Positions 10,591 through 19,218 are shown, counted from the first letter of the stretch. The stretch: 64,000 bases of DNA from Apilactobacillus apinorum (GCF_001281175.1 NZ_KQ440396.1:457771-521770); one strand, 5' to 3'. Notes: a model not told the origin generated them from the letters alone. Numbers and translations: made by a program.

Positions 10591-10596
10591 GATTTA

Positions 10597-10625
10597 ATAG
10601 TATTACAAAAGTTTTAAATTGGCAA
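10597..10625 (-). promoter_or_regulatory. serS promoter
   Basis: TTGCCA (10625-10620), 17-base spacer, TACTAT (10602-10597) on the minus strand, right before the T-box. The -35 box touches the end of the upstream kinase gene. Confidence 0.65.
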
Positions 10626-11267
10626 CTACTTTAATTGCAATTCTGCAATTTTTTCATCAATTTGTTTTAATACTTCTGCTAAATCGTCTTCACTTTCAAT
10701 GAAATCTAACTTATCACCATCAATTTCCATCTTTGGTGATAAATCATAATTTGCATACCAATCATCATAACGTTGGTTTAAGTCTTTGTAGTAATCATAA
10801 AGTTCTGGATCTTTATCCACTTGTTCATAACTACGACCACGTTTTTGAATTCTCTTTAACATTGTTTCGAAAGAAATATTGATGTGGATTAATAAATCTG
10901 GGTTCTTTTGATTTGGTGACCCTGGAATTTCTTCCATCATATTATCCAATAATGAATCATAGATATCTGCTTCAGTAGAAGTCGCACGTTTCATGTCAGC
11001 ATTCAAACGGAATAATAGTGAATCTTCATAGATTGAACGATCCATTACGCTTAGTTTTTCATTTTGCGCTTTTTCAATGTTGTTTAAACGAGTATTTAAA
11101 AAGTAGATTTGTAGTAAAAATGCATACTTTTTAGGGTCTTTATAAAATAAAGGTAGAATTTCGTTATCATCAACTGATTCATAGTAACCAGTTGATTCTA
11201 AGTGTTCTGACAATAATTTAGTTAAAGAGGTCTTTCCCGCTCCAATTGTTCCAGCAAGTACAATCAT
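10626..11267 (-). CDS. Deoxynucleoside kinase (dAdo/dGuo/dCyd kinase family)
   Basis: Salvage enzyme that phosphorylates deoxyribonucleosides to their 5'-monophosphates; 213 residues. P-loop GTIGAGKTS starts at residue 6, followed by the family ERS-type motif, here MDRSIYEDSLLF near residue 80, and the lid with RIQKRGRSYEQ. This matches the deoxyadenosine/deoxyguanosine kinases of lactobacilli, which in some species form a tandem pair; only one copy is present here, so the exact base preference cannot be read. ATG start after AAGGAG. No strong terminator separates it from serS downstream. Confidence 0.88.
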   Translation of the reverse strand: MIVLAGTIGAGKTSLTKLLSEHLESTGYYESVDDNEILPLFYKDPKKYAFLLQIYFLNTRLNNIEKAQNEKLSVMDRSIYEDSLLFRLNADMKRATSTEADIYDSLLDNMMEEIPGSPNQKNPDLLIHINISFETMLKRIQKRGRSYEQVDKDPELYDYYKDLNQRYDDWYANYDLSPKMEIDGDKLDFIESEDDLAEVLKQIDEKIAELQLK

Positions 11268-11353
11268 ATTAGTCTCCTTAAGTTGAGTTTCTTCTATATA
11301 TTATTTTAATACATCAGACTATTTTTGAATACGGCAATATGGCTGGAAAATAA

Positions 11354-11380
11354 AAAAGATGCTAATTCTTAGCATCTTTT
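11354..11380 (-). terminator. lysP terminator
   Basis: AAAAGATGCTAA / TTAGCATCTTTT with a 3-base loop, right after the lysP stop, followed by T-rich sequence on the minus strand. Confidence 0.85.
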
Positions 11381-11384
11381 AATC

Positions 11385-12842
11385 TTATTTTTCTTGTTCT
11401 CTTAAATCTGATGGTGAAACATCGACTTCGTCTAATGGAATTAGATGAGTCTTGTACTTAATCTTGTATCCAATGTATAGAATTAATACAAGTGGAACTG
11501 AAATGTAAGTAATTCCAATTTGTTCCCAATCTAAGTTAGCAAATGAAGTAATATTTTGACCACATATAACAAGAATACATAGAATTAAAGTAATGATTGG
11601 TCCAATTGGGAACCAAGTTGCAGAGTACTTCAATTCATCTAAACTATGACCTTGCTTGATAAATGCTCGTCTGAAACGATAATGAGAAATGGCAATTCCC
11701 ACCCAAGCAATGAAACCAGTTAAACCAGAAGCAGCCACTAACCATAGGTAGATTTGTGGTCCTTCGATACTAGTGATAAATGTGAGTAATGCAATCGCAG
11801 TAGTAACAAGTAATGCACCAACCGGGATTCCGCGACGGTTAGTCTTACCCATGATTTTAGGTGCGAAACCTTGGTGAGCCATTGAGTATAACATTCTAGT
11901 AGATGCGTACATCCCTGAGTTAGCTGAAGAAATAACAGAAGTTAAGATAACAGCGTTCATAACAGATGCAGCGGCAGCCAATCCAGCACGCTTGAAGACA
12001 ATTGTGAATGGACTGATTGCAACATCAGTAGCACTTGAACCTAATAAATCAGGACTAGTGTAAGGAATAATTGCTCCAATAACAAAAATAGCAAGAATGT
12101 AGAATAAAATGATTCTCCAGAAAACATCACGAATGGCTAGTGGAACAGCTTTTCTGGGGTTATCTGATTCACCAGCAGTAATTCCGACTAATTCGGTTCC
12201 TTGGAATGAGAAACCAGCCACAACGAATACTGCTAGGATCATTGGAAGACCACCAACAAATGGTGCCTTCTTAAATGTAAAGTTAGATAGACCAACGAAG
12301 TGACCACCCATGATACCGAAAATAGTTAAAATTCCGACACCTAGGAAAATAAAGATGGTTACCACCTTAATAATGGACATCCAAAATTCGGTTTCACCGA
12401 ATGACTTAACTGATAGAGCATTGATGGCTAAGATCAATACCAAAGTAACGGCACTAAAAATCCAACTTGGGAAGTGTGGTAACCAGAACTTAACAACTAA
12501 AGCTGCAGTACTAATATCAACCGCAACTGTAATTGCCCAGTTAAACCAATAGTTCCAACCCATCGCAAAACCAAGCGCAGGATCAACGTACTTACCGGCA
12601 TAGGCAGCAAATGAACCTGAAATTGGTGTATTAGTTGCCATTTCACCTAAACTAGTCATTAAAAAGTAAACCATTAATCCCATTAATAAATATGCAACTA
12701 ATGCTCCACCCGGTCCAGCTTGACTAATTACTGAACCTGAGGCAACAAAAAGACCAGTTCCGATTGAACCCCCTAAGGCAATCATTGAAACATGACGGGT
12801 CTTTAAACCTCTCTTCACTGTGTTATCTGAATTTTGACTCAT
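11385..12842 (-). CDS. lysP: Lysine-specific permease
   Basis: Twelve-helix amino-acid:proton symporter of the APC superfamily, 485 residues. The N-terminus has the substrate-binding signature HVSMIALGGSIGTGLFVASG and then ISQAGPGGALVAYLLMGLMV, characteristic of the LysP/AAT branch. The family alone does not prove substrate; the lysine riboswitch immediately upstream does, so the job is lysine uptake. Start: ATG at 12842, 8 bases after GAGGG; the upstream in-frame GTG at 12851 abuts this ribosome-binding site and is less likely. Single-gene transcription unit. Confidence 0.93.
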   Translation of the reverse strand: MSQNSDNTVKRGLKTRHVSMIALGGSIGTGLFVASGSVISQAGPGGALVAYLLMGLMVYFLMTSLGEMATNTPISGSFAAYAGKYVDPALGFAMGWNYWFNWAITVAVDISTAALVVKFWLPHFPSWIFSAVTLVLILAINALSVKSFGETEFWMSIIKVVTIFIFLGVGILTIFGIMGGHFVGLSNFTFKKAPFVGGLPMILAVFVVAGFSFQGTELVGITAGESDNPRKAVPLAIRDVFWRIILFYILAIFVIGAIIPYTSPDLLGSSATDVAISPFTIVFKRAGLAAAASVMNAVILTSVISSANSGMYASTRMLYSMAHQGFAPKIMGKTNRRGIPVGALLVTTAIALLTFITSIEGPQIYLWLVAASGLTGFIAWVGIAISHYRFRRAFIKQGHSLDELKYSATWFPIGPIITLILCILVICGQNITSFANLDWEQIGITYISVPLVLILYIGYKIKYKTHLIPLDEVDVSPSDLREQEK

Positions 12843-12892
12843 TGACTTCACCCTCTTTTCTTATTTCTAAGAGGTACTAATGATAAATAACT

Positions 12893-13135
12893 AAAAAAGT
12901 CCCGTCCTGCAAAACGCAAGAAGAGACCACATAATCAGTAACTTTAATTATCGATCATAAAAGCACTCCGTGATAAATTATCACGACAGTCCCTAGTCTA
13001 TTAAACTAGAGCCCAACGTACAATCCATAAAGTGATTGCTTGTTTCGGCAGTCCTTCCCTTTCACTAATCTTCATCACTGCTTTATCAGTTCAGATTAGC
13101 TACTCTTGTTAGCTGCGCCTCTTCTTAGATTTATG
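12893..13135 (-). promoter_or_regulatory. Lysine riboswitch (L-box) controlling lysP
   Basis: The minus strand carries the L-box core in order: AGAGGCGCAGC, AAGAGTA, GGGAAGGACTGCCGAA, TTGGGCTCTAG, GGGACTGTCG and GGAGTGCT (aptamer about 12950-13135). The expression platform ends in a terminator GTCTCTTCTTGC / GCAGGACGGGAC (12927-12899) with a T-run. Lysine binding should favour the terminator and shut off the permease. It fills the gene-free stretch between lysP and the GNAT gene. Confidence 0.95.
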
Positions 13136-13141
13136 AGAATA

Positions 13142-13170
13142 ATTATATCCTAAGATATCCCCAATTACAA
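13142..13170 (-). promoter_or_regulatory. lysP promoter
   Basis: TTGTAA (13170-13165), 17-base spacer, TATAAT (13147-13142) on the minus strand, just before the L-box. Confidence 0.75.
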
Positions 13171-13175
13171 CATGA

Positions 13176-13664
13176 TTATTTTAATTTTTGTGAATAAACT
13201 AAATTGTCATCGTACTTATCCACCTGTGTAAAACCTAACTTTAATAGTAAGTGCTGTGATGCAATGTTATTAACATCAACGGTGGCTTCTACTATTGATA
13301 CGCCATCCATCCCCTGTTCTAGCACCCATTGTAATGCATAGGTCATATATCCGCGTTGTTGATAACTTGTGTTGATAAAATATCCTAGTTCAACATTTTC
13401 AAAATCGGGTTCAAAGTTATCCCCAATTTCTGGGAAAATGTTAATAAGTCCCACTAATCTGTGGGTATCTTTTAGCCTAATCGCGTAGGTTTTATTTGTA
13501 TCATTTTCGGATTCAAATAACATTTTAGCTTTTTGTTCATCTTCTACCGGTTCAAACCCGGTCTTTTGAGCCATCACTGGATCACTCATCATTTCAAAGT
13601 AGGCAGGAAAGTCAGTATCATATAATTCTGTTACTTCTATTTCTTTATTCATATTTTTATCCAC
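13176..13664 (-). CDS. GNAT family N-acetyltransferase (RimJ/RimL-like)
   Basis: 162 residues with the acetyl-CoA fold: beta-4 VELGYFINTSYQQRGYMTYA contains the Q/R-x-x-G-x-x pyrophosphate-binding motif (QRGYMT), and VNNIASQHLLLKLGFTQV is the typical distal helix and strand. The layout resembles RimJ/RimL-type enzymes that acetylate protein or small-molecule amines. Substrate unknown. The likely start is GTG at 13664, 8 bases after AGGAG; an ATG four codons in is too far from it. Divergent from the esterase gene. Confidence 0.8.
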   Translation of the reverse strand: MDKNMNKEIEVTELYDTDFPAYFEMMSDPVMAQKTGFEPVEDEQKAKMLFESENDTNKTYAIRLKDTHRLVGLINIFPEIGDNFEPDFENVELGYFINTSYQQRGYMTYALQWVLEQGMDGVSIVEATVDVNNIASQHLLLKLGFTQVDKYDDNLVYSQKLK

Positions 13665-13723
13665 ACTTATTGCTCCTTGCGTTAAAATATAGTTAATTAT
13701 TTTTTAGTAAACGAGGTCCGTTC

Positions 13724-14542
13724 ATGAAAATTATTAGAGAATCAATACGCGAAAACTCAAGTTCATTTATTCAAGGATATCTTAAATCAGCAGATGTACA
13801 AACTAATCAATATAAATATCCAGCAGTAATTATTGTACCTGGTGGATCTTATACCCATATTTCACTGCAACAAGCTGAAAACTTTGCGCTTAATTTCTCA
13901 GCGCAAGGTTATCAAAGTTTCTATTTAAGATATACCTTTGAACATGAAGCGTTACCATTAATGCCTAATCCGCTAGTCGAACTAGCAAACAGCATTAAGT
14001 TCATTAAAGAACATGCTAATGAATATAACATTGATACCGACCGTATCGTCATCGCTGGCTTTTCAATCGGTGGCCACATCTGCAGTCTCTATAATAACTT
14101 TTACCATGAACAATGGCTAATGGATTATGCACATGTGGATAATTCAGATATTTTAAAACCAAATGCAGTTATCCTCAGCTACCCTGTGATTAACTTACAC
14201 GATGGTTTCCCCAAAGATCCTGAAAGCATCTTAAACTGGGTCAATGATGACAGACAAATTGAAGCCGATAAATATGTCAGCAAGAAAAACGCCCCCACTT
14301 TCATCTGGCATACTGCTGACGATCCATTCGTCCCAGTCAAAAACGCATTGAAATATTCAATGCGTTTAAACGAAGTCGGTGTGGATAACGAATTACACAT
14401 TTTCCACCACGGCCCTCACGGAATGGGACTGGCCAACTCTACAACAGCATGGAATGATGATTCAAATAACGAACGTGTCGCTACTTGGTTTGACTTAGCA
14501 ATTAGCTGGTTAGCTGAAATTTGGCAAAATAAAAAGAACTGA
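13724..14542 (+). CDS. Alpha/beta hydrolase (esterase/lipase-like)
   Basis: 272 residues, no signal peptide. It has an oxyanion-hole segment (IIVPGGSYTHIS), the nucleophile elbow GFSIGG with serine 114, an acid in TADDPFVP and a late histidine in HHGPHGMGL, completing a Ser-Asp-His triad. This arrangement is that of the cytosolic BD-FAE/acetyl-xylan-esterase-like hydrolases that remove acyl groups from sugars or small esters. The exact substrate cannot be read. Single gene, ends in a shared terminator with the convergent PAP2 gene. Confidence 0.85.
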   Translation: MKIIRESIRENSSSFIQGYLKSADVQTNQYKYPAVIIVPGGSYTHISLQQAENFALNFSAQGYQSFYLRYTFEHEALPLMPNPLVELANSIKFIKEHANEYNIDTDRIVIAGFSIGGHICSLYNNFYHEQWLMDYAHVDNSDILKPNAVILSYPVINLHDGFPKDPESILNWVNDDRQIEADKYVSKKNAPTFIWHTADDPFVPVKNALKYSMRLNEVGVDNELHIFHHGPHGMGLANSTTAWNDDSNNERVATWFDLAISWLAEIWQNKKN

Positions 14543-14560
14543 TTATATCAGTTCTTTTTT
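14531..14560. terminator. Bidirectional terminator between esterase and PAP2 genes
   Basis: AAAAAGAACTGA / TCAGTTCTTTTT with a 5-base loop, T-rich on both strands, between convergent genes. The left arm covers the esterase stop codon. Confidence 0.85.
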
Positions 14561-14563
14561 ATT

Positions 14564-15232
14564 TTATAAGTATGAATGTAAAACTGGACGCCAATTTTGC
14601 TTCAATCTTGGTGCGTATTTTACGTAGAAAATTTCTGAAATTTGAACCCAAGTGTAAGCAATTAATACTGCTCCAATGGTATCTGTTGGGTAATGCGCGT
14701 TTAGGTATACTCTAGACATCATTACCATTAATAAGAAGATAACAGATAGAATTTGAATTGCAATTCTCCATCTATCACTCTTCATTACTGGAATAATAAT
14801 AATCCAAATAATACTAATAACAATAAAGATTCCTAATACGTGACCTGATGGGAAACTAAAACCAGTATCTGAAGCACTGTGTAATGTTGGTCTAGCTCTT
14901 CTGACAATTTCTTTGAAGACGAAACCAACTACATCCCCACCAATAATAGTAAAGATTGCCCAAAGTGCTTGCAGTTTAAACTTAAAGCCCCACATGAAGA
15001 ATGCCATGATTAAAACATAAATAATATCAAATTTAGGACTGGCCAATGTAGTACTTAAGTGCATTAAAGCATCCTTAATTCCTCCATCAGACTTTTGGAT
15101 TGCTCCAATCATTACTGAATCTAAAAATCTTAAATACCCTGAATCAATCATTACAGATAGAGTCACAATTAGTGATAGTACAGCTCCACCGAAGATTCTA
15201 AAACCACGGGTATAATCTTTATCGATGATCAT
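14564..15232 (-). CDS. PAP2 superfamily membrane phosphatase
   Basis: 222 residues with about six membrane segments. All three PAP2 signatures are present in order: KEIVRRARP, SFPSGH and SRVYLNAHYPTD, with the two catalytic histidines. Such proteins dephosphorylate undecaprenyl diphosphate or phosphatidate-type lipids at the outer membrane face. Which lipid is used here is not decided by the sequence. GGGAGG is 12 bases before the ATG. Monocistronic, divergent from the TauE operon. Confidence 0.87.
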   Translation of the reverse strand: MIIDKDYTRGFRIFGGAVLSLIVTLSVMIDSGYLRFLDSVMIGAIQKSDGGIKDALMHLSTTLASPKFDIIYVLIMAFFMWGFKFKLQALWAIFTIIGGDVVGFVFKEIVRRARPTLHSASDTGFSFPSGHVLGIFIVISIIWIIIIPVMKSDRWRIAIQILSVIFLLMVMMSRVYLNAHYPTDTIGAVLIAYTWVQISEIFYVKYAPRLKQNWRPVLHSYL

Positions 15233-15268
15233 AATCGCATCGATCCTCCCTAATCACTTTTTAAAATT

Positions 15269-15279
15269 ATTATAACATA
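15269..15279 (-). promoter_or_regulatory. Extended -10 promoter of the PAP2 gene
   Basis: TGTTATAAT on the minus strand (TATAAT at 15274-15269 with the TGn extension); the -35 box is weak. Confidence 0.5.
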
Positions 15280-15317
15280 GTTCCAGAACCTAAAATAATT
15301 AAGAATTGCTTTATTCA

Positions 15318-15345
15318 GTGCAATGATTCTAATAATTGTTATAAT
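15318..15345 (+). promoter_or_regulatory. Promoter of the tauE-DUF1634 operon
   Basis: GTGCAA (15318-15323), 16-base spacer, TATAAT (15340-15345) with a TGT extension. Confidence 0.6.
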
Positions 15346-15380
15346 ATTAAATGATTTTAATTTTTTAGGAGGAAAATATT

Positions 15381-16223
15381 TTGATTGAAACAGCCATACT
15401 AATGATCATCATCGGTATCGTTGCCGGTATTGGTGGTGCTATTTTAGGACTTGGTGGTGGAATTATCGTTACCCCCGTCCTAACACTCTTCTTCCATATG
15501 GACATTAAATATGCGATTGGGGCTAGTATCATCGTAGTTATCGCTACTAGTTCTGGTTCTACAATTGCTTATCTAAAGGATGAAGTTTTAAATTTACGTG
15601 TCGCAATGTTCTTAGAAATTGCTACTACCATCGGTGCTTTGTCTGGTGCTTTACTTACTGGCGTGTTAGAGCCTAAATACCTTTACATATTATTTGGACT
15701 TTTGCTATTATTCTCTGGTTTCAACATGGTTAAAAAACTATTAAACAAAAGTAAGTCAAATCTAAGTACTAAAGATGATAAACTAGCTGAAAAGCTTCGT
15801 TTAAACTCTTCATACTATGATAAGTCAGAAAAGAAACAAATTGATTATAAAGTAGAAAACATCCCCCGTGGACTATCAGTAATGTTTGGTGCCGGCCTAG
15901 CTTCTGGTTTATTAGGAATTGGTTCTGGTGCATTTAAAGTTATCGCCATGGATACTTTCATGAAGATGCCTTTAAAACCATCAAGTGCTACTAGTAACTT
16001 AATGATGGGAGTTACCGCTGCAGCTTCTGCAACAGTCTACTTCTTCAACGGATCAATCCTACCTCAAGTCGCAGTTCCACTAGCATTAGGAATTTTAGGT
16101 GGTGCTACTGTTGGTTCCAGAATTATGCAAGTGTTACCAGCAAAATGGATTAGAATGATTTTCGTTCCAATCATTGTCTACATTGGTTTCAACATGCTAA
16201 TCAACGGTTTTAAAGGATTCTAG
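15381..16223 (+). CDS. TauE/SafE family anion exporter
   Basis: 280 residues, seven to eight membrane segments in two homologous halves. The glycine-rich N-terminal helix (IVAGIGGAILGLGGGIIVTP) and its second copy GLASGLLGIGSGAFKVIA are the family signature. Members export sulfite or organosulfonates; substrate here is unknown. Starts with TTG at 15381, 8 bases after AGGAGG. Ten bases separate it from the DUF1634 gene, a pairing that recurs in Firmicutes and archaea, so the two probably form one transporter. Confidence 0.88.
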   Translation: MIETAILMIIIGIVAGIGGAILGLGGGIIVTPVLTLFFHMDIKYAIGASIIVVIATSSGSTIAYLKDEVLNLRVAMFLEIATTIGALSGALLTGVLEPKYLYILFGLLLLFSGFNMVKKLLNKSKSNLSTKDDKLAEKLRLNSSYYDKSEKKQIDYKVENIPRGLSVMFGAGLASGLLGIGSGAFKVIAMDTFMKMPLKPSSATSNLMMGVTAAASATVYFFNGSILPQVAVPLALGILGGATVGSRIMQVLPAKWIRMIFVPIIVYIGFNMLINGFKGF

Positions 16224-16233
16224 GAGGTAAATT

Positions 16234-16602
16234 ATGAATAAAGAACAACCTGCAACTAAAGAAGAAATGGGTCGTATCGAATTAGTAATTGGTAAGATTC
16301 TTCGTGTCGGTGTTATTATCTCCGCAACCATCATGATTCTTGGTTTACTATTATTTTTAATTACTGGTAAGTCCGGTTATCCTACCAATGTCTTTCCTAC
16401 TAAGTTCCATGATATTTTTACTGGAATTGCCCACGTTAAACCATATGCGATTATGATGCTTGGAATCTTTTGCTTGATTCTAACTCCAGTATTACGAGTA
16501 ATCGTATCTATCTATTCTTTCTACAAAGAAAAAGACATGCTATATGTCTGGATTACCACTTTCGTGTTAATCGTCTTAATCATTAGTTTCTTCTTCGGAT
16601 AA
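16234..16602 (+). CDS. DUF1634 membrane protein, partner of TauE
   Basis: 122 residues with three membrane helices (about residues 24-45, 68-90, 97-120). The sequence RIELVIGKILRVGVIIS and the fixed position next to a TauE gene identify DUF1634. Likely an accessory subunit of the exporter; no enzymatic motif is present. Own ribosome-binding site AGGAGG ten bases after the tauE stop. Confidence 0.82.
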   Translation: MNKEQPATKEEMGRIELVIGKILRVGVIISATIMILGLLLFLITGKSGYPTNVFPTKFHDIFTGIAHVKPYAIMMLGIFCLILTPVLRVIVSIYSFYKEKDMLYVWITTFVLIVLIISFFFG

Positions 16603-16610
16603 AACAAAAT

Positions 16611-16646
16611 AAAAAGAGCAATGAGAATTATCTCATTGCTCTTTTT
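16611..16646. terminator. Bidirectional terminator between DUF1634 and thrE genes
   Basis: 16-bp perfect repeat AAAAAGAGCAATGAGA / TCTCATTGCTCTTTTT. The last codons of the convergent ThrE gene lie in the right arm and its stop codon in the loop. Confidence 0.87.
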
Positions 16647-17098
16647 TCTTTCATGTAAGCTTTAAAACGATTATATAATTGGTTTAAGAATTCAGAAAAT
16701 AGGAAACCAGAAGCAATTCCTCCAGCAATAAAAATGACCTGAATTAAATTTGCTTTGGCTAATGCGTAGTTTCCAATCGCCAAACACTTCATAACTTGAT
16801 ATGCTTGTCCTCCTGGCACCAATGGCACTAGCGCTGGAATATTGAAAATAATAACCGGCATCTTTTTATATCTTGATGCGAAGATACTCAAAAAACCGAC
16901 TGTAAAAGTTCCTAAGATATCGGCAAAAAGATAACTATTAAGGTGCACATCAACAATATGATAAACTAACCAGCCACAAAGACTTACGATTCCGGCAACG
17001 TTAAGTGCTTTTCTAGGTAGATTAATTAAGATTCCAAAACCAATAGTCGCAAAGTACACGCATAAAATATTTATTATTAATGGAAAAATGATTATCAC
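16628..17098 (-). CDS. Threonine/serine exporter, C-terminal half (ThrE_2/DUF3815)
   Basis: 156 residues, about five membrane helices, with the family motif IPALVPLVPGGQAYQVM. In two-gene systems this small subunit pairs with a DUF1212 protein to form a ThrE-like exporter of threonine and serine. Starts with GTG overlapping the upstream stop (GTGA), so translation is coupled. Ends inside its own terminator hairpin. Confidence 0.86.
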   Translation of the reverse strand: MIIIFPLIINILCVYFATIGFGILINLPRKALNVAGIVSLCGWLVYHIVDVHLNSYLFADILGTFTVGFLSIFASRYKKMPVIIFNIPALVPLVPGGQAYQVMKCLAIGNYALAKANLIQVIFIAGGIASGFLFSEFLNQLYNRFKAYMKEKRAMR

Positions 17099-17850
17099 CC
17101 CAAAATTTTAATTGCCATTGACACACCGAAACCTAATGCACAGGCACTCATAATGGCTTCGATTCCTCGAGATGGTCCAGATACTAAGTTTCCGGATAAG
17201 ACATCGCGAACCGCATTCGTAATTGGTACCCCTGGTACCAATGGCATTAGTCCCCCGATAATCAAATCATCGGCTGAGATTGCAATCTTTGCACGAATTA
17301 AAAAGATTGATACGAATCCAATACAGATTGCGGCAATGAATTCATTTAAAAATCGAATATTAGTGTACTTATCGGTTAGTGAGTAAACAAACCACCCTAA
17401 CATCCCCACAATTCCAGCTGCCCAGAAATCGTAATAGTTACTTCTAAAGACAATTTCTAGCGTCGAACTAACCATAAAGGCACCAATTAATTGCAACCAG
17501 AAAGGAAATGGCAGGATATCTTTATCGATTCTTTTTAAGCGACGGTAAAATTCGCCCAATGAAATTTTCTTATTGGCGAACTGGCGAGAATAGTCATTAA
17601 CTGTCGACACCTTTTCTAAGTCAAAAGTACGCTTATCAATTGCGGTTACTTGCGCTCCCATATCTGGACTCCCCGACATGATAATCCCTGTAAGCGTAAC
17701 ATACGATCGTGCTTCTTTCGCGCCAGCATTAATTGAAATACGGTCAATTGTGTCAGTCACTCTGACCATTTCAGAACCATTTTCAATCATTATCTTTCCA
17801 GCTAGTAAACAGGTCTCAACTAATAACTTACTTTTTTGTCTTTCGTTCAA
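17095..17850 (-). CDS. Threonine/serine exporter, N-terminal half (ThrE_1/DUF1212)
   Basis: About 251 residues. A soluble N-terminal part (1-110, with SEMVRVTDTIDRI and YVTLTGIIMSG) is followed by five membrane helices and the duplicated motif IGGLMPLVPGVPITNAVRDV. The protein is the larger half of a split ThrE exporter. The preferred start is TTG at 17850, 8 bases after GAGAGG; the frame is open to a GTG at 17859 which abuts that site. Overlaps the second half by four bases. Confidence 0.86.
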   Translation of the reverse strand: MNERQKSKLLVETCLLAGKIMIENGSEMVRVTDTIDRISINAGAKEARSYVTLTGIIMSGSPDMGAQVTAIDKRTFDLEKVSTVNDYSRQFANKKISLGEFYRRLKRIDKDILPFPFWLQLIGAFMVSSTLEIVFRSNYYDFWAAGIVGMLGWFVYSLTDKYTNIRFLNEFIAAICIGFVSIFLIRAKIAISADDLIIGGLMPLVPGVPITNAVRDVLSGNLVSGPSRGIEAIMSACALGFGVSMAIKILG

Positions 17851-17939
17851 CCATCTCACCTCTCTTTAAGCGTAATTTTTTTTATTATAACATTTAACGA
17901 TTAGAATAAAACAGCCCATTTCGGCGTGAAGCCAGCAAA

Positions 17940-17963
17940 AAAACTCGTTGAATAACGAGTTTT
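17940..17963 (-). terminator. Terminator of the 17968-18300 gene
   Basis: AAAACTCGTT / AACGAGTTTT with a 4-base loop; A-run on the plus strand gives a T-run for minus-strand transcripts. Confidence 0.75.
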
Positions 17964-17967
17964 GAAT

Positions 17968-18300
17968 TTATTGATTAAAGAAGACCTTTTTAATTTTTAT
18001 TCCAAAATTATAAAAATCGCCTTCGAAACCAATATATTTATCTTTATATTTACCCGCAAAGTAAAATAGTTTACCTGAACCTTGATCATCAGTAATCCCG
18101 GTTAATTGATGGTCATGATTATCCCGAATATATTGATATACGGCATCATTTTCCGCAACTTTTCTTAATTCTGTTTTATTTCTAGTTAATTGGTTAAATT
18201 GTTGCGCAGCATAAAAACTTGATTGGCGGTACATCCAAAAGGCAAACACCGCAATCATTACTACTACCACTGCGACAATCACTGATATAATTTTCTTCAT
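17968..18300 (-). CDS. Small exported or membrane-anchored hypothetical protein
   Basis: 110 residues. The N-terminus MKKIISVIVAVVVVMIAVFA is a signal anchor; the rest is soluble and basic (KDKYIGFEGDFYNFGIKIKK). The layout resembles the DUF3139-type small exported proteins of Firmicutes, but I cannot confirm this. No cleavage site or lipobox is evident. Weak ribosome-binding site (GAAGATGG). Single gene between two terminators. Confidence 0.6.
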   Translation of the reverse strand: MKKIISVIVAVVVVMIAVFAFWMYRQSSFYAAQQFNQLTRNKTELRKVAENDAVYQYIRDNHDHQLTGITDDQGSGKLFYFAGKYKDKYIGFEGDFYNFGIKIKKVFFNQ

Positions 18301-18369
18301 TTTGATACCATCTTCTTTATGTATGGATTATTTAACTATTAGTTTAGCACTAGTAGTTAAGCATGTAAA

Positions 18370-18399
18370 AAAGGACTGAATTTTTCAACTCAGTCCTTT
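18370..18399 (-). terminator. Terminator of the DtxR/MntR-type regulator gene
   Basis: AAAGGACTGA / TCAGTCCTTT, ten-base loop, T-run on the minus strand. Confidence 0.8.
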
Positions 18400-18402
18400 G
18401 CT

Positions 18403-19074
18403 TTATTCTGCAACTTTGCGGATAAACACGTAATGTGATGCTTTGTAACTAATATCGCTTTCTTGATTATCAGTTAGGTTTTGCACCGTTACCGGTCCTT
18501 CAAATGGCGAATGCTTAATCACCTTTAATTTATCACCAATATCCAATTGGATATCACCTAGATAAGTTAATAGGTCATGGTTATCGATAAAACGATCAAC
18601 AACCACCATTTCACCATCTTCAGCATCATTTAATAGTCGATGACTATCTTCTTTGTAATGGCCTGACATGTTAGGAATTACTCCACCATGCGGGCAATGT
18701 GATGGTTCATTTAACTTTTCATACATTGATTCTAGTAAATGTCCACTTGTGACATGTTCTAGAACTTCAGCTTCCTTATCCACATCAGGTAGTGGATAAC
18801 CTAATTCGTTCACTAAGAAACTTTCCCAAATACGGTGCTTTCTAACTAGCACTTCTGCTAATTTAATTCCGTCTTCGGTTAAACATACCCCAGCATATGG
18901 TTCGTGTTCTACTAAACCTTCATCTAGTAACTTATTCACCATTTCGGTTACAGATCCAGGTGCGATATCTAAGCTAATCGCGATGCGTTTGTTGGATACC
19001 TTTTCCTTGGTTCCACCTAGTTCAAAAATAATTTTTAAATAGTCCTCTTTTTTTGGGGTCATCTCTATATCCAT
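18403..19074 (-). CDS. Metal-dependent transcriptional regulator, DtxR/MntR family
   Basis: 223 residues. N-terminal winged helix (MTPKKEDYLKIIFELGG, RIAISLDIAPGSVTEMVNKL), dimerisation domain with the metal ligands ELGYPLPDVDKEAEVLEHV and a HCPHGG turn, and a C-terminal FeoA/SH3-like domain (about 150-220). The FeoA domain is typical of DtxR and of the longer MntR proteins of lactic acid bacteria, which repress Mn or Fe uptake genes. No metal transporter is adjacent; a CDF exporter is 0.5 kb away. ATG is only two bases after AGGAG, and an ATG four codons in (MTPKK) is a possible alternative start. Confidence 0.85.
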   Translation of the reverse strand: MDIEMTPKKEDYLKIIFELGGTKEKVSNKRIAISLDIAPGSVTEMVNKLLDEGLVEHEPYAGVCLTEDGIKLAEVLVRKHRIWESFLVNELGYPLPDVDKEAEVLEHVTSGHLLESMYEKLNEPSHCPHGGVIPNMSGHYKEDSHRLLNDAEDGEMVVVDRFIDNHDLLTYLGDIQLDIGDKLKVIKHSPFEGPVTVQNLTDNQESDISYKASHYVFIRKVAE

Positions 19075-19173
19075 GTCTCCTAAATAAAATCTACTAAAGA
19101 GTATCTTACAACTTTAATATCTATTTTACCATTTTTATTTCTTTTTTTTGAGGAAAATTATATAATTACGTCG

Positions 19174-19194
19174 AGATATTGAATATTAATATCT
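19174..19194. promoter_or_regulatory. Operator-like inverted repeat upstream of the 19219 gene
   Basis: AGATATT (19174-19180), 7 bases, AATATCT (19188-19194), just downstream of a TATAAT at 19161-19166. Another AATATCT occurs at 19116-19122 in the same divergent interval. The binding protein is unknown. Confidence 0.4.
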
Positions 19195-19218
19195 ACGATA
19201 CGAAAGTGAGGCATTTTT

